NCBI RefSeq assembly: GCF_900103215.1 | Contig: NZ_FNGV01000019.1 | Location: forward strand, 1 to 64,000 | Direction of reading: 5' to 3' | Origin: Kriegella aquimaris | GTDB lineage: Bacteria > Bacteroidota > Bacteroidia > Flavobacteriales > Flavobacteriaceae | Length of the DNA stretch: 64,000 bases | In this document: one piece after another, positions 1 through 8,072 of the stretch | How positions within the stretch are numbered: position 1 is the stretch's first letter | Layout: each line of letters opens with the position of its first letter | Program-made: the position numbers and the translations under genes | The notes under the pieces: generated by a model | The model's database searches: none | What the model was told of the DNA's origin: nothing | Seen by the model: only the letters and a program-made list of their open reading frames with translations

Positions 1-1083
1 AGGTATAATAGAGGCCTTACCTTGAATATAACCAGCTTTAAACCCTGTAATGTCTACTGAGGTACGAATCCAAGGACGCTCATAAAAGGAGTATTCTCTC
101 TCTCCGATCCATTGGTCGATGCCAAATTCCCTTAAATCCTTAGCTTGTTGATCTTGGTCTACAACAGCAGCAATTTCCTTTCGTTCTTTTTCAGAATATT
201 GCCTTAGGCCATCATAAAATCCTTTAATAGCTATTGAACCATCGTTATTCCAAAGGGAAGCAATCACTTTAGAAGCTGCTAAAGCAGCATTTGGTGCAAC
301 ACCTCCATAGATGCCTGAGTGCAAATCGGTATTTGCCGATGTAATAGTAACTTCAAGGTCTGCGGCTCCTCGTAGTCCTTTCCACATCATTCCTTGATTG
401 TCATTATTCATCATGGCATCTACATTAACTCCAAAATCAATGTCACTTAGCCATTCTTGATTTGAAGCCAACCATATTGGTAAATGTGGACTCCCCATTT
501 CTTCACCACCATCCAATAGTAGCTTGATGTTGACAGGAAGATTGCCATCCACCTTTATCAATCCTTCTATGGCACTAATTAAAGCAATAATAGGCCCTTT
601 GTCATCGGTGGCTCCTCTTCCATAAAGCCTTTCATCTCTTATTTCTGCACTAAATGGGTCGCTTTTCCAACGTTCTTTATTGACAGGTTGCACATCAAAA
701 TGTCCATAAAAAAGGATCGTGGGTTGCCTTTTGTTTCGTGTATAGGTGGCAGTAACTACTGGCAATTCATTGGTGAAATTCACTTCTGTATTTTCCATAC
801 CAATGGTATGGAGCATGTCTTTAAGTAAGTCTGCAGCTTTTTTGAGTTCTGGCTTGTTTTCTGGTTTCATCGACATGGTCGGGATGGCAATCAGTTCAAC
901 TAACTCATTGATATGTCTTTTATGATTTTTTACGAAAAAACTATCATATTCCTTTAGTTGCTTTTGAGTCGCCTTATTTAGGACCAAGGAGTTATTCCGA
1001 TCTTGATTTTGAGCAATAGAATCATGATGATAGCTAAAGAAAACTAGCAGCGTGAAATAGTAGATAACATTCTTTTTCATCAT
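1..1083 (-). CDS. M20 family metallo-dipeptidase, exported, C-terminus outside window
   Basis: The gene is open from an ATG at 1083 to the window edge, giving 361 codons without the C-terminus. An N-terminal hydrophobic stretch (residues 5-25) ending at a SIAQ-like site looks like a signal peptide, so the enzyme probably acts in the periplasm. The M20 metal-binding elements are visible: YGHFDVQP (His128, Asp130), GRGATDDKG (about 156-163) and GGEEMGS (Glu194/195, the catalytic glutamate and a zinc ligand in this family). LHSGIYGG further on matches the conserved His of the lid or dimerization domain. M20 enzymes of this type hydrolyse dipeptides or short peptides with two zinc ions; the exact substrate cannot be told. 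A second ATG follows immediately at 1080. No link to the sugar genes is seen. Confidence 0.93.
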   Translation of the reverse strand, partial: MMKKNVIYYFTLLVFFSYHHDSIAQNQDRNNSLVLNKATQKQLKEYDSFFVKNHKRHINELVELIAIPTMSMKPENKPELKKAADLLKDMLHTIGMENTEVNFTNELPVVTATYTRNKRQPTILFYGHFDVQPVNKERWKSDPFSAEIRDERLYGRGATDDKGPIIALISAIEGLIKVDGNLPVNIKLLLDGGEEMGSPHLPIWLASNQEWLSDIDFGVNVDAMMNNDNQGMMWKGLRGAADLEVTITSANTDLHSGIYGGVAPNAALAASKVIASLWNNDGSIAIKGFYDGLRQYSEKERKEIAAVVDQDQQAKDLREFGIDQWIGEREYSFYERPWIRTSVDITGFKAGYIQGKASIIP

Positions 1084-1266
1084 AAATTATATTCTGACTA
1101 TCGGTTAAATTTACTATAATTTTCCTACGAAAAATTGAACTCGTTAGCTTAAGAAATTATTAGAGTTTCTTCGTGTCAGGAATTACTTACAACGGCAGTC
1201 TGTCTCAAAACTACCTATAGATTTTGATTAAATGTAGGCAATTTTGGGATTCGGCCGAAATCGGGT

Positions 1267-1567
1267 TCAGGGGATGTATTTTACAAGGTCCCTGAAATCG
1301 GGCCATATGTCCATTCCCGGCTTTTGTAATGGCCTTATTAGGTTTTTGAGCAGGTTCAGAAACTGTTTTAGGCCTGTTCTGGGTCTCCATCCCAGATTGA
1401 TCAACCTTTTTAGATTGTATGCCGAGGCAATCAGCCCAAAGTCGGCACTTGCGGCGGGAATTCCCTTTTTGGTGATGATATGGTCGAAGCCCTCCCGAAA
1501 CTACGGGATCGTTTCATGGTCCCGAAGAGCTGTTCTACAAGTGCCTGTCGTTTTTTATAGGTCCCCG
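1267..1567 (-). pseudogene. Transposase C-terminal fragment (DDE type), frameshifted
   Basis: Read on the minus strand, the segment begins with YKKRQALVEQLFGTMKR, which matches the E-containing block (normally xVEHPFGTxKR) near the end of IS1182/IS4-like DDE transposases. After about 25 codons the frame breaks. In the next frame the tail continues as GFDHIITKKGIPAASADFG and SAYNLKRLINLG, the usual ending of these proteins, stopping at 1267. The N-terminal two thirds are absent: at about 1567 the sequence changes abruptly into a different transposase fragment on the other strand. This is a dead insertion-sequence remnant. Confidence 0.7.
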
Positions 1568-1571
1568 GGTC

Positions 1572-1790
1572 TTCGGTACCCTTACCCAGTTCATGGGCCT
1601 GAGAAAGATAAACACCATCGAGCTGGAACAGGCCAACAAGGTGATGCACCTCGCGGCGATAGCTTACAATATTAAAAAATACCTGAAATTCGTCGAAAAA
1701 CGTTCGAAGATCGGGGAAGACCGACTTGCCTTATCGGCATTCGTGGAAAACTCCTTTGCATACGTATTCGGGGCCTTTACAAAACAATGA
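1572..1790 (+). pseudogene. Second transposase C-terminal fragment, opposite orientation
   Basis: The plus strand reads FGTLTQFMGLRKINTIELE, then NKVMHLAAIAYNIKKYLKF, ending at a stop at 1790. This resembles the C-terminus of another DDE transposase group common in Bacteroidota (FGTLxxxxGxRxxNTxGxxxANK...AAxAYNLKKxLKF). Everything upstream of the FGT block is missing; its 5' end abuts the oppositely oriented fragment. The ATG at 1593 is an internal methionine, not a true start. The piece is too short to be functional. Confidence 0.65.
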
Positions 1791-1823
1791 AAGTTAGCTA
1801 TCCATTTCTGACCTGACACAAAA

Positions 1824-1842
1824 AAGCCTCTTGAAGAGGCTT
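1824..1842. terminator. Short perfect hairpin, possible terminator
   Basis: A 19-base palindrome (AAGCCTC, loop TTGAA, GAGGCTT) lies 34 bases after the transposase remnant. The run of A before it would give a U-tract only for leftward transcripts, so it works best as a terminator on the minus strand. No leftward gene is seen directly to its right. Confidence 0.4.
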
Positions 1843-1872
1843 GTATCAATCTGTTTTTACGAACTACCGGCT

Positions 1873-1908
1873 TGTGCAACGATTACCGTTGTTATATGCA
1901 GTTTTATT
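1873..1908. repeat. Cassette-boundary-like repeat (left)
   Basis: The sequence holds a small stem (CAACG/CGTTG, about 1877-1891) followed by GTTGTTATATGCAGTTTT. The last part agrees at most positions with CATTGTTGTGTGTAGTTTT at 2736-2754, in the same orientation. GTTATATGCA here is also the exact inverse of TGCATATAAC at 2611-2620, so the two-gene unit between them is bracketed by inverted copies. This fits the edge of an integron-type gene cassette or a small mobile unit. Confidence 0.45.
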
Positions 1909-1992
1909 TTATTCCGTTTGTCTATTCAAAATAAATTTGGAAACAATGTTAGAAATATATAACATTGTATTAGAAATACATAACATTGTAAA

Positions 1993-2403
1993 ATGAAGAC
2001 AAAGTACAAATCACTCGTTTCGTTCATATCACCTACATTAGGGATAATGCTTTTAGGTTTATGGGCATATTTGGCAAAGGAACCTTTTAATACAATGGGT
2101 TATCTCATTTTCGGGTTGAGTATTCTTATGATTGGTTTCGGTCTGTATTTTAAAATTCAAAGATTTAAAAGTGAAAAATCAGGCCTAAATCCTGATGATG
2201 AACTATCGAAAAGAATCAAGGAAAAAGCTGCTGCAAAAGCGTTTAGCTTTTCTATTTATATGTGGGTCTTTATATTACTTTTTCTCGTTGAGATGGAGCC
2301 AAGAGATAAAATAATAATTGGTCTAGGTCTTATAGGAATGGGACTAATCTTCTTTCTTAATTGGCTTTATTACTCAAAAACCGGAATTTCGGATGAAGAC
2401 TAG
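1993..2403 (+). CDS. Small four-helix membrane protein paired with an Xre regulator
   Basis: The 136-residue protein has two hydrophobic hairpins (about residues 10-28 and 33-52, then 82-98 and 105-126). They are separated by a charged segment, [20 protein letters not shown], a feature often seen in small membrane proteins encoded just before a short HTH regulator. Its last 11 bases overlap the next gene, so the two are translationally coupled. No enzyme motif is visible. By analogy with similar pairs, the membrane protein may be controlled by, or signal to, the adjacent repressor. The pair lies between inverted boundary repeats and looks like mobile cargo. The function is unknown. Confidence 0.75.
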   Translation: MKTKYKSLVSFISPTLGIMLLGLWAYLAKEPFNTMGYLIFGLSILMIGFGLYFKIQRFKSEKSGLNPDDELSKRIKEKAAAKAFSFSIYMWVFILLFLVEMEPRDKIIIGLGLIGMGLIFFLNWLYYSKTGISDED

Positions 2404-2584
2404 AATTAAAGAACTTCGTGCTAGAGATAACTTAACTCAGGTTGAACTTGCTCAAAAAGTGAGTGTACGAAGAGAAACCATTGTTTTTCTTGAGAAGGGA
2501 AAATATAATCCTTCTCTCAAATTGGCGTTTGATATTTCAAAAGTATTTAATATGAGAATTGAAGAAGTTTTTATTATGAAATAA
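2393..2584 (+). CDS. Short Xre-family HTH transcriptional regulator
   Basis: The 63-residue protein is a single helix-turn-helix domain: [19 protein letters not shown] carries helix 1 and the positioning helix, [20 protein letters not shown] the recognition helix and the conserved ExGKYNPS turn. This is the minimal YgzD/Cro-like type that has only the DNA-binding domain. It starts inside the end of the upstream membrane protein gene (ATG at 2393), so the two proteins are co-produced. It probably represses its own operon. Confidence 0.85.
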   Translation: MKTRIKELRARDNLTQVELAQKVSVRRETIVFLEKGKYNPSLKLAFDISKVFNMRIEEVFIMK

Positions 2585-2626
2585 TAGTCAAGAAAGCCGT
2601 GGGATCCAATTGCATATAACGGTCTC

Positions 2627-2736
2627 GTATAACCGTCAGTTACGGGTTTTAAGTTACTATTTTTCGATTAAGTACTGACGCTCGCAATTCCGAGTGGATT
2701 CGGACGTAGTCGAATCCGCCGTAATTGCGGTTATAC
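2627..2736. repeat. attC-like long imperfect inverted repeat
   Basis: The arms are GTATAACCGTCAGTTACGG (2627-2645) and CCGTAATTGCGGTTATAC (2719-2736). Reverse-complemented, the right arm matches the left except for one inserted base and one substitution. Inside lies a perfect small hairpin, GGATTCG/CGAATCC (about 2697-2717). Total length is about 110 bp, within the range of integron attC sites, and the outer ends (GTATAAC...GTTATAC) sit where the simple sites would be. The terminal boxes deviate from the RYYYAAC/GTTRRRY consensus. The alternative is a miniature inverted-repeat element. Confidence 0.5.
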
Positions 2737-3234
2737 ATTGTTGTGTGTAGTTTTTTTTAATCGGTTAATTATTTTTCTGGCTCTACTTTCAACGTTTTTC
2801 CATTCCCATAATTCTGGATTTCCGAATTCAGGATTTGTGCTTTTCCAATTTTCAGCTCGTTTTTTTGAGTTTACTGATACATTACATTCTATTTGGTTTT
2901 CTCCGTTTTTCAGGTCAAACTGAACAAAAATTATAGCCCAACCATCTATTCGGTAGCGGAAAGTCTTTCCATCACAATATTTTGGATTGAGCTTTATTTT
3001 CGATGTAAAGAACTTGCCTTTAGATTCAGGATTATAAATTCCAAATCCGAAATGTACTTTTCCGTTCGTGATTCCATTGTCAAAATAGTCTTGAAATTCA
3101 GACAGACTATTTATCCGAACTATTTCTTTTTCCATTTCAGAGTATGATTCATAGAATTCAGTTTTTGAGTCCGAAAGAATATATTCAATCAGTTCAAAAA
3201 GTTGATTTTTATCTATGGTTTCTGTTCTTTGCAT
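2731..3234 (-). CDS. Hypothetical protein, cassette-borne
   Basis: The 167-residue soluble protein has no signal peptide or membrane segment. A helical N-terminus (residues 8-55) is followed by a region rich in aromatic and beta-type residues (HFGFGIYNP, FRYRIDGWAIIFVQFDL) and a basic C-terminus with RARKIINRLKK. I do not recognise the family. Its stop codon and last codons (THNNV) are formed by the GTTGTGTGTAG boundary sequence, so the reading frame ends inside the repeat. That is typical of small genes captured in cassettes. It is opposed in direction to the preceding membrane-protein/Xre pair. Confidence 0.6.
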   Translation of the reverse strand: MQRTETIDKNQLFELIEYILSDSKTEFYESYSEMEKEIVRINSLSEFQDYFDNGITNGKVHFGFGIYNPESKGKFFTSKIKLNPKYCDGKTFRYRIDGWAIIFVQFDLKNGENQIECNVSVNSKKRAENWKSTNPEFGNPELWEWKNVESRARKIINRLKKTTHNNV

Positions 3235-3244
3235 TGGCTTTTCT

Positions 3245-3270
3245 CAAATTACACACAACTTGTTATATCC
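3245..3270. repeat. Cassette-boundary-like repeat (right, inverted)
   Basis: AAATTACACACAACTTGTTATA is the near-exact inverse of GTTGTGTGTAGTTTT at 2740-2754, so the hypothetical gene 2731-3234 is bracketed by inverted copies. Beyond it the sequence turns into a decayed recombinase tail. Confidence 0.4.
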
Positions 3271-3286
3271 GCCCTAATTTACACTT

Positions 3287-3480
3287 TTATCCTTTTCCGT
3301 GGCGGGCTATCGAGACATTTGGTTCGCCTTTAGCAGCTGTTGTTATTTTTTCCACAGCAATGTCCAATGGGCTTCTTACCTGTTACAGGTCTTTTTAGCA
3401 ACATGGATATAGACCATTGTAGTCTCGGGCTTTGAATGGCCGAATGCTTCATTCAAGCAGCGAGCTTTAATCCGATTGCA
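3287..3480 (-). pseudogene. C-terminal remnant of a tyrosine recombinase
   Basis: On the minus strand the segment reads LNEAFGHSKPETTMVYIHVAKK, which has the GHS...TTxxYxHV layout of the last helices of Xer/IntI-type tyrosine recombinases, including the tyrosine nucleophile. A single frameshift follows, and the next frame continues VRSPLDIAVEKI to a stop at 3287; HVAKKT...xxSPLD is a usual end for bacteroidotal integrases. No RHxF-type HxxR box or earlier domain is left upstream, so the gene is dead. Its 3' end faces the cassette-like repeats. Whether it was an integron integrase or a XerC-like phage or transposon integrase cannot be settled. Confidence 0.55.
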
Positions 3481-3980
3481 CTGCTTATTATAGGTGGAAC
3501 ATGCGGGTATCGGATAGAAAAGATTAAAAACCCTTAGATTCGACTAGTAAGGTATTTGGAAAAATTAGTCGATAAGTTGGCCAAGGGACGTAAGATGGAA
3601 AACATCTTACGGGTGCGTAGAGAGATGGGCTAGAGTCGTACAAACTTTTCAATTGATTTATTCTAGCCTGGTTTGACCAAAAGTTCAAAATAAAAGATTC
3701 TTATGGTTTTATAGATAAACCATATAACCCGTCTGAACATCAAAGTAAGGACTTCTCTCGATTACATCTTTCCTAAGATTTTTTATCTATAATTTACGGA
3801 ATCTGATCAAAGTCTTAAGTTCCTGAATATCCTTTTTTTGTTCCCAGATCCTTTTCTTGTTCATCCAATTAAGGCTACAGAATGTTTCCGAATGTTATAT
3901 CATAAATTGTAAATACCCTATGTGGTTTTACGATAGACCGGATTCGCAAGATATGACCAGCACTTAAATATAGGTGGAGG
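3481..3980. other. Gene-free stretch with short protein-like relics
   Basis: No intact gene is seen. A plus-strand relic at about 3535-3634 reads YLEKLVDKLAKGRKMENIL and ends in RREMG-stop. A minus-strand relic at about 3790-3890 reads NWMNKKRIWEQKKDIQELK and ends soon after. Both look like C-terminal scraps of genes I cannot identify, which suits a region repeatedly hit by integration and deletion. Confidence 0.35.
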
Positions 3981-5189
3981 TCAAAGCAGTAAAGCCGCAG
4001 CATCGTCAAGTACGGTGCTCCCCAGTTCCTTTAAATAAACCTGGGTGGTCATCAAATCTTTATGCCCCAAAGATTCACCAATGATATCCGTAGCAACTCC
4101 CTTTTGCTTTAAACAATTGGCGAAACTATGACGCGCTACATAACTGGATAAAGATTTATTAATGGCACATATTTTGGCAATTTCTTTTAAGTCTCTATTG
4201 TATTTTGCTAACGTTTTCTTTTTTCGGTCAGCTATTTGAGCGGGTGTAAGGCCATCTTTTAAAAGAATAGGGAAAACGTATTCGGTGGCCAGCGCATTCT
4301 CTTTGTAATAGTTGAGAATTTCACGAACCGGTGGGAGAATAGTAATAACGAACCTGCCTTTGGTTTTGTTCCGGATATAAGAAATGGTAGTGGCATCAAT
4401 ATCTTTCCATTCAAGCACCATCATGTCCGTATAATTCATTCCCCTTGTATAGAAGCTGAAAACAAAATAATTTCTGGCATCCCTTAGATGTGGATATTTT
4501 ATGAGATCAAACTGAATGATTCTGCTCACTTGATCCATATCCAAGGCCTTTTTAATACCTCTTCCTTTGAGTTTCGAAATTTTATACGTCTTGAACGGGT
4601 GATTGATGTCTTTAGTAATATCCCGCTCAATAGCCTTATTGTACAATGCTCTTAACGTGCGCTGTTTTATACTGATCCCGCCATCTGTTCCACCTCTGGA
4701 ACGAAGCCAGGCCTCGTATTTGTTTAAAAAGGAATTCGTAATATCTTGAAACCTTATTTTTTTAAATCTGCAAAAATGGTTTACGGATTTCATTGTTTCA
4801 TTATACATGGTAGCGTTGCCCATTCTACCCGCCAATCGCATCTCGGCAATGATCTCTTCCCAAAAAGGGAAAAGATAACCACTGGCCGGATTATTATCAA
4901 CACGGAAGCGTTTGCTAAAGTCATCAAGGTCAAAATATTCTTTTTCCAACTGAAGGTCAGAATATATTTTAAGAGCCCTGTCCTTAAATTTCAACAACAA
5001 TCTGTTATTTTGGATGTAATTTGAATTCTTTCTATTAAAACAACCGGAAGAAAAATCCCACTCATTTTCAGTGGTCTTAAATATGGTATTAAAAAATTTA
5101 GTTTTCCTATTTTTGGTCACCCGCAAACAGACGGGATAAGTTCCATCAGCTAATGCTTTTTTTCTTAAAACTGTTTTGATGCTTGACAT
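3981..5189 (-). CDS. Tyrosine recombinase/integrase, Bacteroidota type
   Basis: The protein has the three-part layout of Bacteroidota conjugative-transposon integrases: an N-terminal arm-binding domain (SIKTVLRKKALADGTYPVCLRVT), a SAM-like core-binding domain (about residues 100-190) and a C-terminal catalytic domain. Catalytic elements seen are the arginine in YTRGMNYTDM, the ARHSF box (HxxR variant, about residue 353) and GHKDLMTTQVYL with the tyrosine nucleophile (about 382). I chose the ATG at 5189 because the arm domain normally begins there. The frame extends 12 codons further to 5225, but that extension is cysteine-rich and unlike the family. The gene points away from the tRNA-Asp fragment at 5341 and may belong to a third integrated element reaching left. 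Confidence 0.9.
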   Translation of the reverse strand: MSSIKTVLRKKALADGTYPVCLRVTKNRKTKFFNTIFKTTENEWDFSSGCFNRKNSNYIQNNRLLLKFKDRALKIYSDLQLEKEYFDLDDFSKRFRVDNNPASGYLFPFWEEIIAEMRLAGRMGNATMYNETMKSVNHFCRFKKIRFQDITNSFLNKYEAWLRSRGGTDGGISIKQRTLRALYNKAIERDITKDINHPFKTYKISKLKGRGIKKALDMDQVSRIIQFDLIKYPHLRDARNYFVFSFYTRGMNYTDMMVLEWKDIDATTISYIRNKTKGRFVITILPPVREILNYYKENALATEYVFPILLKDGLTPAQIADRKKKTLAKYNRDLKEIAKICAINKSLSSYVARHSFANCLKQKGVATDIIGESLGHKDLMTTQVYLKELGSTVLDDAAALLL

Positions 5190-5340
5190 ATTGATTTGAA
5201 AACGGGTACAACATAGGTACAACAAACTGCCTTTTAAAGGTAAAATAAAAGTAATTTGCTACAAAACGAAAAATCATAAAGTATTGATAATCAGACTATA
5301 TGATAGTTTATATGACTAAATGAAATTGAATTTTAATCGT

Positions 5341-5382
5341 CTGTCACGCAGGGGGTCGCGGGTTCGAGTCCCGTCCGGACCG
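5341..5382 (+). repeat. attachment site A: 3' part of tRNA-Asp(GTC)
   Basis: The sequence matches tRNA-Asp from the anticodon loop (CTGTCAC, anticodon GTC) through the 3' anticodon strand, variable loop, T arm (GGGTTCGAGTCCC) and acceptor strand CCGGACC plus discriminator G. The 5' half of the tRNA is absent; the preceding bases are unrelated. It is therefore not a working tRNA gene but an att site produced by integration at the anticodon loop, a usual crossover position for tyrosine integrases. The block GAGTCCCGTCCGGACCGC recurs at 34393-34410 and 42284-42301. An integrase gene follows at 5624. Confidence 0.85.
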
Positions 5383-5497
5383 CTAGGAGAAATCCAAAAT
5401 AGATCAAAAGCCTTTAAATCAATGATTTAAGGGCTTTTTCATTTTTCTATGATACCAGATAAAACCACTTGAAACCTAATATAAGGTGCGCTATTCG
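5383..5497 (+). repeat. Left terminal sequence of island A
   Basis: From TAGGAGAAATCC to ATATAAGGTGC this segment is repeated with about ten percent difference at 34411-34515, directly after the second tRNA-Asp 3' end. It contains a hairpin of 16 bp with one mismatch (5406-5421/5423-5438) followed by TTTTTC. The shared sequence marks the integrase-proximal end of this element family. Confidence 0.8.
5406..5443 (+). terminator. Rho-independent terminator at island A left end
   Basis: AAAAGCCTTTAAATCA pairs with TGATTTAAGGGCTTTT with one mismatch and a one-base spacer, followed by further T. The A run on the other side makes it bidirectional. The equivalent in island B (34433-34465) has a perfect 14-bp stem although its bases differ, so the structure itself is conserved. 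It would insulate the island from the tRNA transcript. Confidence 0.75.
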
Positions 5498-5623
5498 GTG
5501 CCCCTTTTCAGCCTTTGAAAGATTCGCAAAAATGCACTCTAAAGACTGTTAATGAATTCTATGAGTGTTTTTTTGAAGGATTTCTTTTTCTAACTTCAAG
5601 GAAATTACATAGAATTTCTGCTT

Positions 5624-6871
5624 GTGTCCGGCGCCATATTCATACTGTTCTATCCCAAGAAAAAACAATCCGATAAAGATGGTTTGGTTTCTTTGTACGC
5701 GCGTATAACCGTACACGGACAGCGAAGCGAGTTTAGCTTGGGCAGAAAGATAGACGCAAGGCGATGGTGTTCGGTCGGCGGAAAATTAAAGGGAAGTACC
5801 AAGAAAGTGTCCGACTTTAATGCTTTTTTGGATCATGTCAGAAATCGTTGTTATAACATTCATAACGGGCTTTTAAAAAGTGGGGAGCATATAAGCGCCC
5901 GGGCCATTGCCGACATTTATCTGGGAAAACGAAAAAGGCAGTGGATGCTATTGGAAATCTTTCAAAACCATAACGATGAAATGGCGAGCTTGGTGGGAAA
6001 GGAGTATTCATCTGGAACCCTACAGCGATATAAAACGGCATTAAAGCATACCAAACACTTCATTTTATATAAGTATAAAAGAAAGGATACGCCCGTCGAA
6101 AAGATAGACCATGAGTTTATAACAGGTTTGGAGTATTTCTTAAAATTGAAGAAGAAATTAGGACATAATTCGGCGGTGAAATATATTGTAAATCTCAAAA
6201 AGATAATACGCATCGCTTATGCCAATCAGTGGATTTCAAGAGATCCATTTTTTCATTGGAAAGCCAGTTGGAAAACAAGGGAACGAAAATATCTGACCGA
6301 AGATGAGCTACAGAAGCTTATGAGTACTGAATTTCAAAACAAGCGGTTGGAAATGGTGAGGGACATTTTTATATTTTGTTGTTTCACAGGGCTTGCCTAT
6401 GTAGATGTTAAAAACCTTGCAGAAGACGCCGTCCTTATAGATATTAAAGGCCAAAAGTGGATTAAGACGCATAGAAGAAAAACAAAAACACTAAGTAGTA
6501 TTCCTTTGCTTCCTATTGCGGAGAATATTCTGAAAAAGTATCAACGGCATCCGGTTGTTGTCAAAGGGAACGGAATTTTACCGGTTTCAACCAATCAGAA
6601 ATTGAATGCCTATTTAAAGGACGTAGCGGAAGCTTGTGGAATTAAAAAGAACCTGACTACCCATTTGGCACGACATACTTTTGCCACAACGGTAACCCTT
6701 TCCAACGGTGTTCCTATTGAATCGGTAAGTAAGATGTTAGGTCATACCTCATTGAAGACCACTCAAATTTACGCCAAGGTAGTCGACCATAAACTCATTG
6801 AAGATATGGCCTTGGTGAAGTATCGCTTTACTTATACCGGTAACCAAAAACGGGCATCTACCGATAATTAA
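5624..6871 (+). CDS. Tyrosine integrase of the tRNA-Asp island A
   Basis: The 415-residue integrase starts with GTG at 5624; no in-frame ATG suits the conserved N-terminal arm-binding domain (IFILFYPKKKQSDKDGLVSLYARI). The core-binding domain covers about residues 110-205 and the catalytic domain follows. HLARHTFA (HxxR, about 346) and GHTSLKTTQIYAKV (Tyr about 382) are intact. The position of the first catalytic arginine reads FTGLAYVDVKNL, with Ala instead of Arg; that change is widespread in Bacteroidota integrases of the CTnDOT type, so it does not argue against activity. The gene sits 240 bases from the tRNA-Asp fragment and is the likely recombinase for island A, and possibly for B, whose own copy is destroyed. 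Confidence 0.93.
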   Translation: MSGAIFILFYPKKKQSDKDGLVSLYARITVHGQRSEFSLGRKIDARRWCSVGGKLKGSTKKVSDFNAFLDHVRNRCYNIHNGLLKSGEHISARAIADIYLGKRKRQWMLLEIFQNHNDEMASLVGKEYSSGTLQRYKTALKHTKHFILYKYKRKDTPVEKIDHEFITGLEYFLKLKKKLGHNSAVKYIVNLKKIIRIAYANQWISRDPFFHWKASWKTRERKYLTEDELQKLMSTEFQNKRLEMVRDIFIFCCFTGLAYVDVKNLAEDAVLIDIKGQKWIKTHRRKTKTLSSIPLLPIAENILKKYQRHPVVVKGNGILPVSTNQKLNAYLKDVAEACGIKKNLTTHLARHTFATTVTLSNGVPIESVSKMLGHTSLKTTQIYAKVVDHKLIEDMALVKYRFTYTGNQKRASTDN

Positions 6872-8072
6872 AAATTTGGAAGAGCAAGAGGGCAACACGC
6901 TGGCGCGGTGTTGCAGTGTACAACTTGTTTGTTTTCAATAATTTATCAAAAAAGTTCACCTCTCTAAACGCCCATAATTGCGGCAAATGGGGCGGGAACA
7001 CCAATAAAACAGCAAAAATTTGCGGCAATTGCTATTCTTGATAAGTCTACCGGATTTTTGCTGATTTTAGTCAAATGGCTCCGGAAACCTCATAAACTTG
7101 AACGAATTTGCGTCAAATAACATCTATCATAATAGACCAAGATGTGAGTCGAATGCTATCCCAATAAAGGGAAATAACAAGAACAGGTCAAGTTTTTACA
7201 CCAAAACCGCGGTTTTGTTTTGATGGCATTGGAAGGACGATTCCGTAATATAAGTCCAGTCCCTTCGGAAGTTGAAAAACCTCTGGATTTTTCGACCTCC
7301 TCAGGACCGCCGATAAAAGCATGGGCTGTAGAAAGAACGCCCCATGCCTTTATTTTTGCCAACCCTCGGCCCCGTAACCTCGAAAAAATGAATACATGCA
7401 AAATTCATATAGGCATTTTGCGCCCTATGGAATTTTTGTTTTACGCTTATCTACCGGAACACTACAAAAATCCCACAGGATCCATGCGCAAAGTTTAGGG
7501 GTAAGATTTGGGTGAAACCCTTAAAAATACTTGTGACCGATTATTACAATGAGAAAATTGGAAAAATGGACAGTTTTAGTTAGGGAAAGCTTACAAACCG
7601 TGTAAATCTTCACTTTGCTTTACTGGAATCAGGGGCTTTTTATATTTTTGGGCTCAAGATAGGTACGACAATTTTGGGTTTCCAACTGCTAATCTTTAGT
7701 CTAAGATGGTGCATTTAAAGTTCTTTTTTCAAAATTACCAGTATAGTGAATAGCAATAAGCAAATTGAATTCTAAAAGTAACAAGATTTTTTTAATAGTA
7801 CTCCGACCTCGACAACTATAGATTTATTGGTTTAAACCCAAGATGAAAACTCAGGTATTGAAAGCCTTTCGAAAATTCGGAAGGTTTTTTTAGAAAAGTG
7901 AAACTAGACTTGCCATATTCACTGGGTTTTTGAATCGGGACAGTACAGGATGGGAATATTTTTTTTGAATGTTATTTTTGAGAAAATTCCCATAAGTCGC
8001 ACGAGATTATAGTAGTGTAAGAAAAGTGCATCAACTATATATCTCTTTTAACTCACCAAGTATAAAAATAGA
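6872..8072. other. 1.2-kb gene-free region with hairpins
   Basis: I see no gene with recognisable protein character. A GC-rich hairpin lies just after the integrase stop (GCAACAC 6892-6898 / GTGTTGC 6908-6914). An imperfect 13-bp palindrome is at 7267-7300. Short opposing reading frames across 7156-7498 overlap each other and look like translation of structured non-coding sequence. The last part before 8073 is A/T-rich and should carry the promoter of the rightward PUL genes. Confidence 0.5.
7865..7891 (+). terminator. Rho-independent terminator
   Basis: CCTTTCGAA and TTCGGAAGG form a 9-bp stem (one G-U) around AA, followed directly by seven T. It is strong and oriented rightward, yet no rightward gene is intact between the integrase and this point; it may end a small RNA or be left from a lost gene. 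Confidence 0.65.

Noticed and set aside
1244-1675. Rightward 143-residue reading frame
   Set aside because: It runs antisense through a transposase tail and across the junction between two remnants; its product has no protein-like pattern.
5341-5382. tRNA-Asp gene
   Set aside because: Only the part from the anticodon loop to the discriminator is present; no D arm or 5' acceptor strand precedes it, so it is an att remnant and not a tRNA.
7156-7498. Opposing small reading frames in the gene-free region of island A
   Set aside because: They overlap on both strands over an imperfect palindrome and show no family resemblance; most likely structured non-coding DNA.
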